This document shows, one piece after another, positions 9,995-18,431 of a stretch of 45,728 bases of DNA (position 1 is its first letter; every line of letters starts with the position of its first letter). The notes below the pieces were generated by a model. The model did no database searches and had not been told where the DNA came from. It saw only the letters and a list, made by a program, of their open reading frames with translations. The position numbers were made by a program, and so were the translations under genes. This DNA is from an uncultured Alphaproteobacteria bacterium (GTDB lineage: Bacteria; Pseudomonadota; Alphaproteobacteria; HIMB59; GCA-002718135): NCBI GenBank assembly GCA_902586695.1, contig CACIIL010000009.1, forward strand, positions 1-45,728. The letters run 5' to 3'.

Positions 9995-10890
9995 AAAGTA
10001 ATTTATTTATAGCGGTCGCACTTTCCTTATCTGGATTATTTTTATTAGACTGTATGGGTATTGCGATAAAATACCTCAGAGATGATTATCCAGCAGCACA
10101 ATTATCAGTTTTTAGAAACTTGTTTGGAATGATACCATGTTTTATTGCATTGTATTTTTCACAAGACTGGCATGCTAGTGGAAAAAAATTAGTAATAAAA
10201 AGATGGCGTTTTGGATTAGCAAGAGGTCTAATTATGTCGTTTGCACAACTATGTTTGTATACCTCTTATCTTTATTTACCCTACGCGTTGGTTGCAACAA
10301 TGGAGTACACAGGACCAATGATGATTACATTATTAGCAATACCACTACTTGGTGAAAAATTTGGCTGGTATAAAACATTAGCTGTATTAACAGGTTTTGT
10401 AGGTATAATATTTATTATGCAACCTTGGTCTGAAAGCTTTAATTTTTATATGTTACTTCCTGTAATGGCTGCTTTTGGTTATTCTCTTGCAAGAATAACA
10501 GCTTTAAATTTTTCAAATGATACCCCTGTGCCATTAATAAATCTTTACGCCAATATAGGCACTTTAATATGCGCAATACTTTTAGTTATTACATTTAATA
10601 TGTGGGAAAATTTCAAAAGTTTATATGATTTACTTATATTGTTTTTAATGGGTTTTACGGGTGGTTCAGGTGTTTTATTATTAATTTATGGTTCCAGAAA
10701 AGCAGAACTTAGTAAAATTATGCCCTTTGATTATATTGAGATATTTTTTGCTTTAATTTTGGGTTGGATTTTCTTTAAAGAGTGGCCAGTAGATCAATTA
10801 TTTCCAGGCGCTTTATTTATAGTTGCTGGAGGAATAATTATATATCTACGTCAAAAGAATTTATCAGAAACAAGAGATAGAAAAGTATAA
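9985..10890 (+). CDS. EamA/DMT-family transporter
   Basis: About 10 TM segments in two EamA repeats; start TTG 9985 or GTG 9991; overlaps dppF-like gene; stop overlaps next start (TAATG). Confidence 0.85.
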   Translation: MWVKSNLFIAVALSLSGLFLLDCMGIAIKYLRDDYPAAQLSVFRNLFGMIPCFIALYFSQDWHASGKKLVIKRWRFGLARGLIMSFAQLCLYTSYLYLPYALVATMEYTGPMMITLLAIPLLGEKFGWYKTLAVLTGFVGIIFIMQPWSESFNFYMLLPVMAAFGYSLARITALNFSNDTPVPLINLYANIGTLICAILLVITFNMWENFKSLYDLLILFLMGFTGGSGVLLLIYGSRKAELSKIMPFDYIEIFFALILGWIFFKEWPVDQLFPGALFIVAGGIIIYLRQKNLSETRDRKV

Positions 10891-11939
10891 TGAAAGTTAA
10901 AGTAGAAAAAATAGATAACCCATCTCAACTAAATATAGAGTCGGTTGAAGTTCATAACGAGAATAATTATAGTTTTAAATTCTATACCTATGGTGGTTAC
11001 ATTCATGAAGTTAATATCCCTATAAATCTGCAAGAAGATAAAACTGAAGATGTTTTACTAGGCTATGGCGATATTGATGGAGTATTAGCATCTAATGGTT
11101 ATTTTAATTCTATTGTTGGAAGAGTTGCAAACAGAATAGGATCTTCAAAGTTTATTATAGATAATAATGAATATCAGCTTTATTCGAATGTTAATCCTAA
11201 TCATTTACATGGTGGAAAAGTTGGGTTTAATAAAAAAATATGGAAGATAGAAAATATTGATGAAACAAAAAATTCTATCAAATGTGTAATGAAATATTTG
11301 TCACCACATATGGAAGAAAATTATCCCGGTAATCTTGATTGTACTGTTTCTTACGAATTAAATAATAATAATGAGCTCTTAATAGATTTTGAAGCAACCT
11401 CTGATGAAGATACGATTGTAAATATGACTAATCATAATTATTGGAATTTTCATGGACACGGAGATAACTACCAAAATAATGAAAATCATGTTGTGCTAAT
11501 TAATTCAAAATCAATCTGTGAAACAGATGAACAATCTATTCCTACTGGTAAAATTTTAAATGTTAAAGGATCAAGATTTGATTTGCAAAAAGATTTTTTA
11601 ATTAATAAAGATTTTTTAAAATCTGGAGGTATTGATCATAATTATGTTTTAGATGATCGGTCAATGAAAGAAACTGTTGCTAAAATTTATAGTAAAAAAA
11701 CTGGTCTAGGAGTGGAGTATTTTACAAACCAACATGGTATTCAGTTTTATACAGGCAATATGATGTTGGCTAAATATGTCGGTAAGCAAAATAAGTCTTA
11801 TGGCCTTCAACATGGAATGTGTTTAGAACCACAATATTATCCAGATGCTATTAATCATCCTAATTTTCCTTCCCCAATACTAAGAAAAAATAAAAATTAT
11901 TTATCCAAAATAAAAATTAAATTACGAAATGATTTTTAA
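10890..11939 (+). CDS. Aldose 1-epimerase (mutarotase) family protein
   Basis: NSIVGRVANRIGSSKFIIDNNEYQL, HLHGGKVGFNKKIW, NMTNHNYWNFHG, GIDHNYVLDD, CLEPQYYPDAINHPNFPSPIL. Confidence 0.92.
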   Translation: MKVKVEKIDNPSQLNIESVEVHNENNYSFKFYTYGGYIHEVNIPINLQEDKTEDVLLGYGDIDGVLASNGYFNSIVGRVANRIGSSKFIIDNNEYQLYSNVNPNHLHGGKVGFNKKIWKIENIDETKNSIKCVMKYLSPHMEENYPGNLDCTVSYELNNNNELLIDFEATSDEDTIVNMTNHNYWNFHGHGDNYQNNENHVVLINSKSICETDEQSIPTGKILNVKGSRFDLQKDFLINKDFLKSGGIDHNYVLDDRSMKETVAKIYSKKTGLGVEYFTNQHGIQFYTGNMMLAKYVGKQNKSYGLQHGMCLEPQYYPDAINHPNFPSPILRKNKNYLSKIKIKLRNDF

Positions 11940-11987
11940 AAAATAAATTCTTGTTTTATTGTTTCTATACATTAATAATCATAGCTA

Positions 11988-12485
11988 ATGAAAATCAGCC
12001 AAAAAATAATTAATAATTTAAAATCAGGTGGGGCAGATTTTTTTTTAAGTGTCCCATGTAAACTTTTGGCAAATATGATTACAATATTAGAGAATGATAA
12101 AGATATTTATTATTCAGCAATACCAAGAGAAGAAGAGGGTATGGGTATTTGTGCTGGTGCATATTTAGGTAACAAGCTTCCTTGTATAATGATGCAAAAT
12201 ACGGGTATTGGTAATTCAGTTAACTCAATTGTTTCTCTTCTTCAATTATATCAAATGCCTGTTGTTTTTTTAATAAGCTATAGAGGAACACCTGGTGAAC
12301 CTGTAGGTGCACAAGGTGGTATGGCTAGTGTTACTGAAGATATTCTAAATACTCTTCGTATACCAATGCTACAGTGTAATACAGAGAAGGATCTTGATAA
12401 AATTTCTACTTTTACAAATCATGCTAAAGTCATTGAAAGTCCAGTTGCTATATTGTGTAATTTTAATTTAATGAAAGAAGATTAA
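11988..12485 (+). CDS. comD: Sulfopyruvate decarboxylase, alpha subunit (ComD-like ThDP enzyme)
   Basis: FFLSVPCKLLANMI, AIPREEEGMGICAGAYLGNKLPCIMMQNTGIGNSVNSI; short stand-alone subunit followed by the beta subunit. Confidence 0.82.
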   Translation: MKISQKIINNLKSGGADFFLSVPCKLLANMITILENDKDIYYSAIPREEEGMGICAGAYLGNKLPCIMMQNTGIGNSVNSIVSLLQLYQMPVVFLISYRGTPGEPVGAQGGMASVTEDILNTLRIPMLQCNTEKDLDKISTFTNHAKVIESPVAILCNFNLMKED

Positions 12486-12487
12486 AG

Positions 12488-13057
12488 ATGAATAGATTTG
12501 AATTACTTAATCTTTTGCAAAATACTATACAAGATGAGCTTGTTATTTGTAATATTGGTCTTCCATCTCAAGAATTATACAAAATTAATGATCGCCCTAA
12601 TTATTTTTATATGTTGGGAAGTATGGGTTTAGCGTCATCAATAGGTTTAGGCCTTTCATTAGCTGTAGATAAAAAAATAATTAGTATTGACGGTGATGGC
12701 TCAGTTTTAATGAATATGAATACACTTGCAACAATTGGTAATAGGGCACCAGCGAATTATACTCTTTTGATAATAGATAACGGCTCTTACGGATCTACAG
12801 GAGATCAAAAAACATTTACGAATGAACGCACATCATTAAAAGATGTTGCTATTGGATCTGGTTGTCAAAATGTAATTGAATGCTCAGGAGAAGAAACAAA
12901 TGAAAATTTACAGAAAGCGCTAGTAGATACAAATAATTCTTATGTTATTATTTCAAAAATAAAGTCAGGGAATGTGCCAATAAAACCAATTCCTCTTAAT
13001 GCTGTTACAATAAGAGATCGATTTAGAAAAGAAATAGGTTTAGTTAATTACCTTTAA
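12488..13057 (+). CDS. comE: Sulfopyruvate decarboxylase, beta subunit (ComE-like, ThDP-binding)
   Basis: MLGSMGLASSIGLGLSLAVDKKIISIDGDGSVLMNMNTLATI, IDNGSYGSTGDQKT (GDG...N ThDP motif). Confidence 0.82.
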   Translation: MNRFELLNLLQNTIQDELVICNIGLPSQELYKINDRPNYFYMLGSMGLASSIGLGLSLAVDKKIISIDGDGSVLMNMNTLATIGNRAPANYTLLIIDNGSYGSTGDQKTFTNERTSLKDVAIGSGCQNVIECSGEETNENLQKALVDTNNSYVIISKIKSGNVPIKPIPLNAVTIRDRFRKEIGLVNYL

Positions 13058-13074
13058 TATTTTTATAAGACACT

Positions 13075-13980
13075 ATGATTTATTCTGTTGGTTCAATCTT
13101 TCTTGATCATATTATTAAAATTGATAATTTTCCTAAAAAACCTGTTAAAGTTATTGCTCAAGGAATAGAAAAAAGACTTGGTGGGTCAGCAGCGGTAGCT
13201 AGTTTTACTATAAAAAAGCTTGGATTAAATACATCTTTTATTGGCAGGTTAGGCGATGATGATGCTTCTAAATATTTAAAAAGTGAGTTACGTAAATTTA
13301 ATATTGAACATAAAGATGTTATTTTTATTAAAGGTGCTCAATCATCACAAAGTTATGTTTATGAAGATAAGAATGGTGAAAGACTACTCGCAGCTTTTAG
13401 TGAAAAAAAATTATTAAATAATAAAAAATTACCCAAAATTGAATTTACAAAAAATACAACCTTTATTACTGATTTAAGATGGGTTGAAGCAACTCATTAT
13501 ATTGCGAAGAATTGTCAAAAAAAGAAGCTAAACCAAATTGTTGATTTGGATAATTATAAATTAAACACCAAAGTAAAACAAATTATCAATCTGTCTTCAC
13601 ATCCTATTTTTTCTGAGACAGGATCATTTGAATATACAAAAATCAAATCAATCATAGGTTCATTAAAAAAAATGTATTCAATTAAAAATAAATTTTATGC
13701 AATAACCGCTGGTAATAAAGGTGTTTATTGGATTGAAAATGGTATAGTATTTAATTGCAAACCTCCAAAAATAAAAGTTGTGGAAACAAATTGTGCAGGA
13801 GATGTTTTCCATGGAGCATTTACAGCTTTTATTCATCAAAAATATTCTATGATTGACTCTATGAAATTTGCTACTGCCACAGCTTCATTAAAATGCACTA
13901 AAAATGGAGGTATCTATTCCATACCTACTTTCTCATCTGTTAAAAATTTTGCAAAAAAAATTCAATTAAGGAAATTATAG
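13075..13980 (+). CDS. PfkB-family sugar kinase, YihV-like (candidate 6-deoxy-6-sulfofructose kinase)
   Basis: RLGGSAAVASFTIKKLG, FIGRLGDDD, AQSSQSYVYEDKNGER, TDLRW, PIFSETG, NCAGDVFHGAF, ASLKCTKNGGIYSIP; several of these resemble E. coli YihV as recalled. Confidence 0.82.
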   Translation: MIYSVGSIFLDHIIKIDNFPKKPVKVIAQGIEKRLGGSAAVASFTIKKLGLNTSFIGRLGDDDASKYLKSELRKFNIEHKDVIFIKGAQSSQSYVYEDKNGERLLAAFSEKKLLNNKKLPKIEFTKNTTFITDLRWVEATHYIAKNCQKKKLNQIVDLDNYKLNTKVKQIINLSSHPIFSETGSFEYTKIKSIIGSLKKMYSIKNKFYAITAGNKGVYWIENGIVFNCKPPKIKVVETNCAGDVFHGAFTAFIHQKYSMIDSMKFATATASLKCTKNGGIYSIPTFSSVKNFAKKIQLRKL

Positions 13981-13984
13981 TTAT

Positions 13985-14908
13985 ATGAAAATATTAATAA
14001 CTGAATTTATGGAAGCTAAAAGTGTAGAATTTCTTCAAGCTAATTTTGATGTCATAGTTGATGAAGATTTATCAACAGATACTAATGAATTAAAAAAAAT
14101 AATTAACAACTTTGATGCTTTAATTGTGAGAAATAAAACACAAGTTAATAGAGAAGTTCTAGAAAATGCTACTAATCTAAAATTTGTTGGCCGTTTAGGG
14201 GTTGGTCTTGACAATATTGATATTGAGTTTTGTAAAACTAATAATATTCATGTTCAGCCAGCAACAGGTATGAATGCAAATTCAGTTGCTGAATATGTGA
14301 TTAATACATCTCTTTCCTTATTAAAAAATATTCCCTTAATACACCAAGAGACTTCGATAGGTAATTGGCCACGAACATCAATTTCTTCAAGAGAGATTAG
14401 AGGTAAAACGATTGGTTTATTGGGTTTTGGGTTAATTGCAAAAAAAGTATCTAACTTAGCTAAAGTATTCAATGCTCAAATAATTGCATACGATCCATAT
14501 GTTGATCCAAGTGTTGGTAATGAATTTGATACCAAATTACTTGATATGAATGAGATATTTAAATTGTCAGATGTAATTTCAATTCATCTACCTCTTACTG
14601 ACAAAACTAAAAACCTATTAAATTATGAGGCTTTTAAGAAAATGTTAAAAAAACCAATTATTATTAATTCTTCTAGAGGCTCTATAATTAATGAAGAAGA
14701 TTTACTAAAAGCTTACGATGAAAAACTAATATCCGGATTTGCTCTGGACGTCTATGATAGAGAACCTGTACAAAAATCTTTTTTAGAAAGAATACAAAGT
14801 AATACAAATTGTATACTTACACCTCATGTAGCTGGGGTAACTGAAGAGTCAAATGCGAGAGTAAGTGAGTTTATAGCAAAAGCTGTAAAAGAGTTTTTTA
14901 AATTATAA
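13985..14908 (+). CDS. D-isomer-specific 2-hydroxyacid dehydrogenase (SerA/SlcC-like; candidate sulfolactate dehydrogenase)
   Basis: NLKFVGRLGVGLDNIDIEFCK, GKTIGLLGFGLIAKKVSNLA, NSSRGSIINEEDLL, GFALDVYDREP, LTPHVAGVTEES. Confidence 0.85.
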   Translation: MKILITEFMEAKSVEFLQANFDVIVDEDLSTDTNELKKIINNFDALIVRNKTQVNREVLENATNLKFVGRLGVGLDNIDIEFCKTNNIHVQPATGMNANSVAEYVINTSLSLLKNIPLIHQETSIGNWPRTSISSREIRGKTIGLLGFGLIAKKVSNLAKVFNAQIIAYDPYVDPSVGNEFDTKLLDMNEIFKLSDVISIHLPLTDKTKNLLNYEAFKKMLKKPIIINSSRGSIINEEDLLKAYDEKLISGFALDVYDREPVQKSFLERIQSNTNCILTPHVAGVTEESNARVSEFIAKAVKEFFKL

Positions 14909-15991
14909 ATTAAACTCTTTCATAAATACAACTCTATTTTCTACTATAGAATTTTCAGCCGCCTCACCAATTGCAACTGACATTAAACCATCTCTTAAAG
15001 ATACCTCTGGTTTTTTATTTTTTTGAATAGCATTTATAAAAGCTAAATGCTCAAAGTAAGTGGAACCATGATGATGTCCTGCGGCTAAAATATCTTTATC
15101 TACTTTAACTTCTTTTGACTTATTAACATTGTCTTTTCTCAAACCAATTCTAACTTCTGAAGAGTCCTTGCCTGAAGCATTTGATGGAACAAATGTTTCT
15201 ATTTTTCCTATATCTCCTATAGCCACTATTTCTTCTTGATATTCTGAATTTTCTGCAAACATACATAAATCAAGCATCCCTCGAACACCATTTTCAAAAT
15301 CTACAATTACATATGCGTTATCTATAATATCCGGAGTTTTGCCATCATATTTTTCTTCTAGATGATTAACATCCTGACTTCCACTGGCATAAACTTTTAT
15401 TGGCTCACTTTGAATAACAAGTCTCATTAGGTCAAAGAAGTGACAACATTTTTCAACTAATGTGCCTCCAGTGTTAATAATAAATCTATTCCAATCATCA
15501 ACTTTATTTAAAAAAGGAAATCTATGTTCACGAATAGAGAGCATTTTTATTTTACCAATTACATGGTTATGAACTTCATTAATTAATTGTGTTACAGGAG
15601 GCATATATCTGTATTCCATTCCAGTCCAAATTATCTTTGAATAGTCTTTTGAAAGTAGCTCAAATTTTTTACAATCTTCAGTGGTTGTGCATAAAGGTTT
15701 TTCTATCAACAAATGTTTATTTGTTTTTAAAATTTGTTCTAAAACATTGATATGTGTAAAATTGGGTGTAGCAATAATATAGGCATCTGCAATATTTTTA
15801 CTTATTAATTCATTTAAATCATTATAAAATTTTGTAGACTCCCGAACTAATGATTTTGCTTGGTTTCTTGAGCTCTCATTAGTATCACAAACTGCAACTA
15901 CTTCTGCATTTTCAATTAGATTTATATTCTGAATATGTTCTTGGCCCATAACACCAGTTCCAATTATTCCATATTTTATAGTTTCACTCAT
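14903..15991 (-). CDS. Gfo/Idh/MocA-family NAD(P)-dependent protein (oxidoreductase or NAD-dependent glycosidase)
   Basis: YGIIGTGVMGQEHIQNI, IIATPNFTHINV, LLIEKPLCTT, GMEYRYMPPV, EHRFPFLNKVDDWNRFIINTGGTLVEKCCHFFDLMR. Confidence 0.88.
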   Translation of the reverse strand: MSETIKYGIIGTGVMGQEHIQNINLIENAEVVAVCDTNESSRNQAKSLVRESTKFYNDLNELISKNIADAYIIATPNFTHINVLEQILKTNKHLLIEKPLCTTTEDCKKFELLSKDYSKIIWTGMEYRYMPPVTQLINEVHNHVIGKIKMLSIREHRFPFLNKVDDWNRFIINTGGTLVEKCCHFFDLMRLVIQSEPIKVYASGSQDVNHLEEKYDGKTPDIIDNAYVIVDFENGVRGMLDLCMFAENSEYQEEIVAIGDIGKIETFVPSNASGKDSSEVRIGLRKDNVNKSKEVKVDKDILAAGHHHGSTYFEHLAFINAIQKNKKPEVSLRDGLMSVAIGEAAENSIVENRVVFMKEFNL

Positions 15992-17367
15992 ATTGTATAA
16001 GTTGGTATCTTTAATTTTTTTCCTAAAAGTTTAACATCTTCAATTACATCTCCATAAGTAAAGCTCACATGATGCTCTAATCCACTTAAAAATAAGTTTT
16101 TAATTTTTTTAAAAGTATTTTTACCTAAATTTATTACTCCAGAAGTTCCAGAAAAAGAATTTTTTCTTCTGAGTACTTTTCCCTTCATTAAAATAAACTT
16201 TAATTTATTTTCTGATTTTGAAACTCGAAAGATTGTAATTTCTCCAGCCCTAAATGCAAAATTGTGAAGAAGTGGTTTTTTTCTATTTGAGTGAACAGTA
16301 GCACTAGGTGTATTTGTTTCAGCCATACTTAGGGGGGCAAGACCGCAATGCCAGAAAACTGTAGTATTATCTTTTTCATCAACATCTACAATATCTACTA
16401 ATAAAGCAGGTTTCTTATTTAATTGATTTAATATGTTACAACTTAAGCTTCCAAGTACATCAGCTTCACATGCAGCACTTATTTTATTTTCATTCATCAT
16501 AGCCATTGGTCCGCATGAAGCACATCCATACTCAGTAAACATTTCTGGCCAACAACGTACTGCAAAAGCATCAATATTTTGTTTTTGTTGAATTTGTTCA
16601 AGGCCATGGAACAAAGATATGCTTTTGTTTAATTCTTTTTGATTTAACATATGTAAATTTTTAAGGTTAGAACTGATATTTTTTTTAGTTACATTAATTA
16701 TTTTTTTATCAACCCTTCTAGAAATGTTAAATAATTTATACAAATTTATCTTTTCTATTTTTGCATTAAATTTTGTTTTTAATTCTTTAGTATTAAAATC
16801 ACATGTATGAAAACCTTCTGGTCTTTCACCAATCAGACCTAATTTAGGTTGTTTAAATTCAATTATTTTCTTATTATTTTTTTTTGAATTTGTTATTTTT
16901 TTTAAAAAATTTCTTTTCGTAAAATTATTATTACTTTTTATAAATTTTAATATTTCTTTTGAAAAAGATGACTCATCATTAGAGTAAATTATAAAATTAG
17001 AATAAAATTTATTTTTGATTAAGGCATGCAATCCTAAATTGACACCACAAAGAGAATTTAATCTCAATCGTCCACCTGTTCTTTTCTCTTTAAATGACAC
17101 AAATAAAATTGGTTTTTTAAATTTTGCAACAAAAGAAGAAATAAATTTTGCATCAGTAAAGGTAGATTGAATAACAATAAATTTATTATATTTACGATTT
17201 TCAAAATATTTTAGTGCGTTTCTCCCAACTTCGTCATTTGTTATTAAATCTTCAAAAAAAATAATGTTCTTACTTAATTTTTTTATTGATTTTTTTGTTT
17301 TTGCTATTTTTTTTATAGCCAATTCAATATCAAAAGTATCTCTAGCTAAACTTAGGCACCCAATCAT
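15988..17367 (-). CDS. L-fucose/L-arabinose-isomerase-fold sugar isomerase (SqvD-like candidate)
   Basis: AVRCWPEMFTEYGCASCGPMAMMNENKISAACEADVLGSLSC; VFWHCGLAPLSMA; RAGEITIFRV. Confidence 0.75.
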   Translation of the reverse strand: MIGCLSLARDTFDIELAIKKIAKTKKSIKKLSKNIIFFEDLITNDEVGRNALKYFENRKYNKFIVIQSTFTDAKFISSFVAKFKKPILFVSFKEKRTGGRLRLNSLCGVNLGLHALIKNKFYSNFIIYSNDESSFSKEILKFIKSNNNFTKRNFLKKITNSKKNNKKIIEFKQPKLGLIGERPEGFHTCDFNTKELKTKFNAKIEKINLYKLFNISRRVDKKIINVTKKNISSNLKNLHMLNQKELNKSISLFHGLEQIQQKQNIDAFAVRCWPEMFTEYGCASCGPMAMMNENKISAACEADVLGSLSCNILNQLNKKPALLVDIVDVDEKDNTTVFWHCGLAPLSMAETNTPSATVHSNRKKPLLHNFAFRAGEITIFRVSKSENKLKFILMKGKVLRRKNSFSGTSGVINLGKNTFKKIKNLFLSGLEHHVSFTYGDVIEDVKLLGKKLKIPTYTI

Positions 17368-18431
17368 TAAAAACCTTTATAAGTATTTTTAAAGTTTATG
17401 GAATTTTTTTGGATCAATTTATTTTTTAAATAATTTTCTAAAGATTGGGCATTATTATTTGTAAGTGCATTCAATTTTTTTACATAATTTGCACTTTCTT
17501 TATTAAGATTTTTTTTAATTTTTTGGTAATTTGGATAGTCTTTAAATGCATCAAGCCAAATAGTTCTACCAGCAAGATATCCAGAAGCACCATTTTTATA
17601 AGCTAATTTTAAACAATTAAAAAAAGATTTCTTACTCATTCCAGAGGATAGCATTACCCATGGAATATTTTTTGTTGCTTTAGATAGTTGCTTAAAAGCA
17701 TTTTCTGTAACTTTAGTAAATTTACTATTCTCTAAATACTTACTATCTACAGGACTCTCTAATTTAAATATATCAACTTTGTATTTTGCTTTAGAAAATT
17801 CTTTAACACTACCTATAATATGATTTTGATTTTTATCTAGCTGCTCTTTGTAATCTTTTGAATAACCAATTTCATTTTTGAAAGGATAAACTAATAGCTC
17901 AAGTAAAAAAGGAATATCATATTTTTCACATTGCTTGCCAATAGTTTCAATATATTTTTTTTGGTGATTAATTGATTTTTGATCAGCATCAGGTCGATAC
18001 CATGCTAGTACTTTTACTGCATCACCACCTATTTTTTTTATTTTTTCAACTGTCCAATTTTTAATATTTCTTGAATATCTCCCTTCCCCTTTTTCCGTAA
18101 ATGCATGATCTTCTAATGTGATGATTAAACCACTGCATTTGCTTGTAGTAATAAGGTTGGGTATTGAATAAACTGGATCCATCAATACGGCTGTAGAGTA
18201 TTGTGAAAGGCTTAATGAAATTTGTTTTTTAAAATCAACAACATCCTTAAATTTATATTTCTTTTTTTTACTTTTTATTAAATTAAAGATAGGGGGCCTT
18301 TGATCAATTGCTAGCATTTGCAAATGATGATTGTCATTACATAATTTTTTGATATGAATGTATTTGCCAGTTGTTAGAGATTTCATATTTTTGTTTAAAT
18401 TGTTTCTATATATTTGGCTGGTTTTGAACAT
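17367..18431 (-). CDS. LacD/YihT-family class I aldolase (candidate 6-deoxy-6-sulfofructose-1-phosphate aldolase)
   Basis: LQMLAIDQRPPIFNL, STAVLMDPVYSIPN, LIITLEDHAFTEKGEGRYSRNIKNWTVEKIKKIGGDAVKVLAWYRPDAD, PFLLELLVYPF, PWVMLSSGMSKKSF. Confidence 0.75.
   Translation of the reverse strand: MFKTSQIYRNNLNKNMKSLTTGKYIHIKKLCNDNHHLQMLAIDQRPPIFNLIKSKKKKYKFKDVVDFKKQISLSLSQYSTAVLMDPVYSIPNLITTSKCSGLIITLEDHAFTEKGEGRYSRNIKNWTVEKIKKIGGDAVKVLAWYRPDADQKSINHQKKYIETIGKQCEKYDIPFLLELLVYPFKNEIGYSKDYKEQLDKNQNHIIGSVKEFSKAKYKVDIFKLESPVDSKYLENSKFTKVTENAFKQLSKATKNIPWVMLSSGMSKKSFFNCLKLAYKNGASGYLAGRTIWLDAFKDYPNYQKIKKNLNKESANYVKKLNALTNNNAQSLENYLKNKLIQKNSINFKNTYKGF

Noticed and set aside
11988-13057. Phosphonopyruvate decarboxylase or acetolactate synthase
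   Set aside because: Split short subunits and ComD/ComE motifs fit sulfopyruvate decarboxylase better; no phosphonate genes nearby. Still needs a phylogeny
14254-14472. Minus-strand ORF in the 2-hydroxyacid dehydrogenase gene
   Set aside because: Antisense shadow
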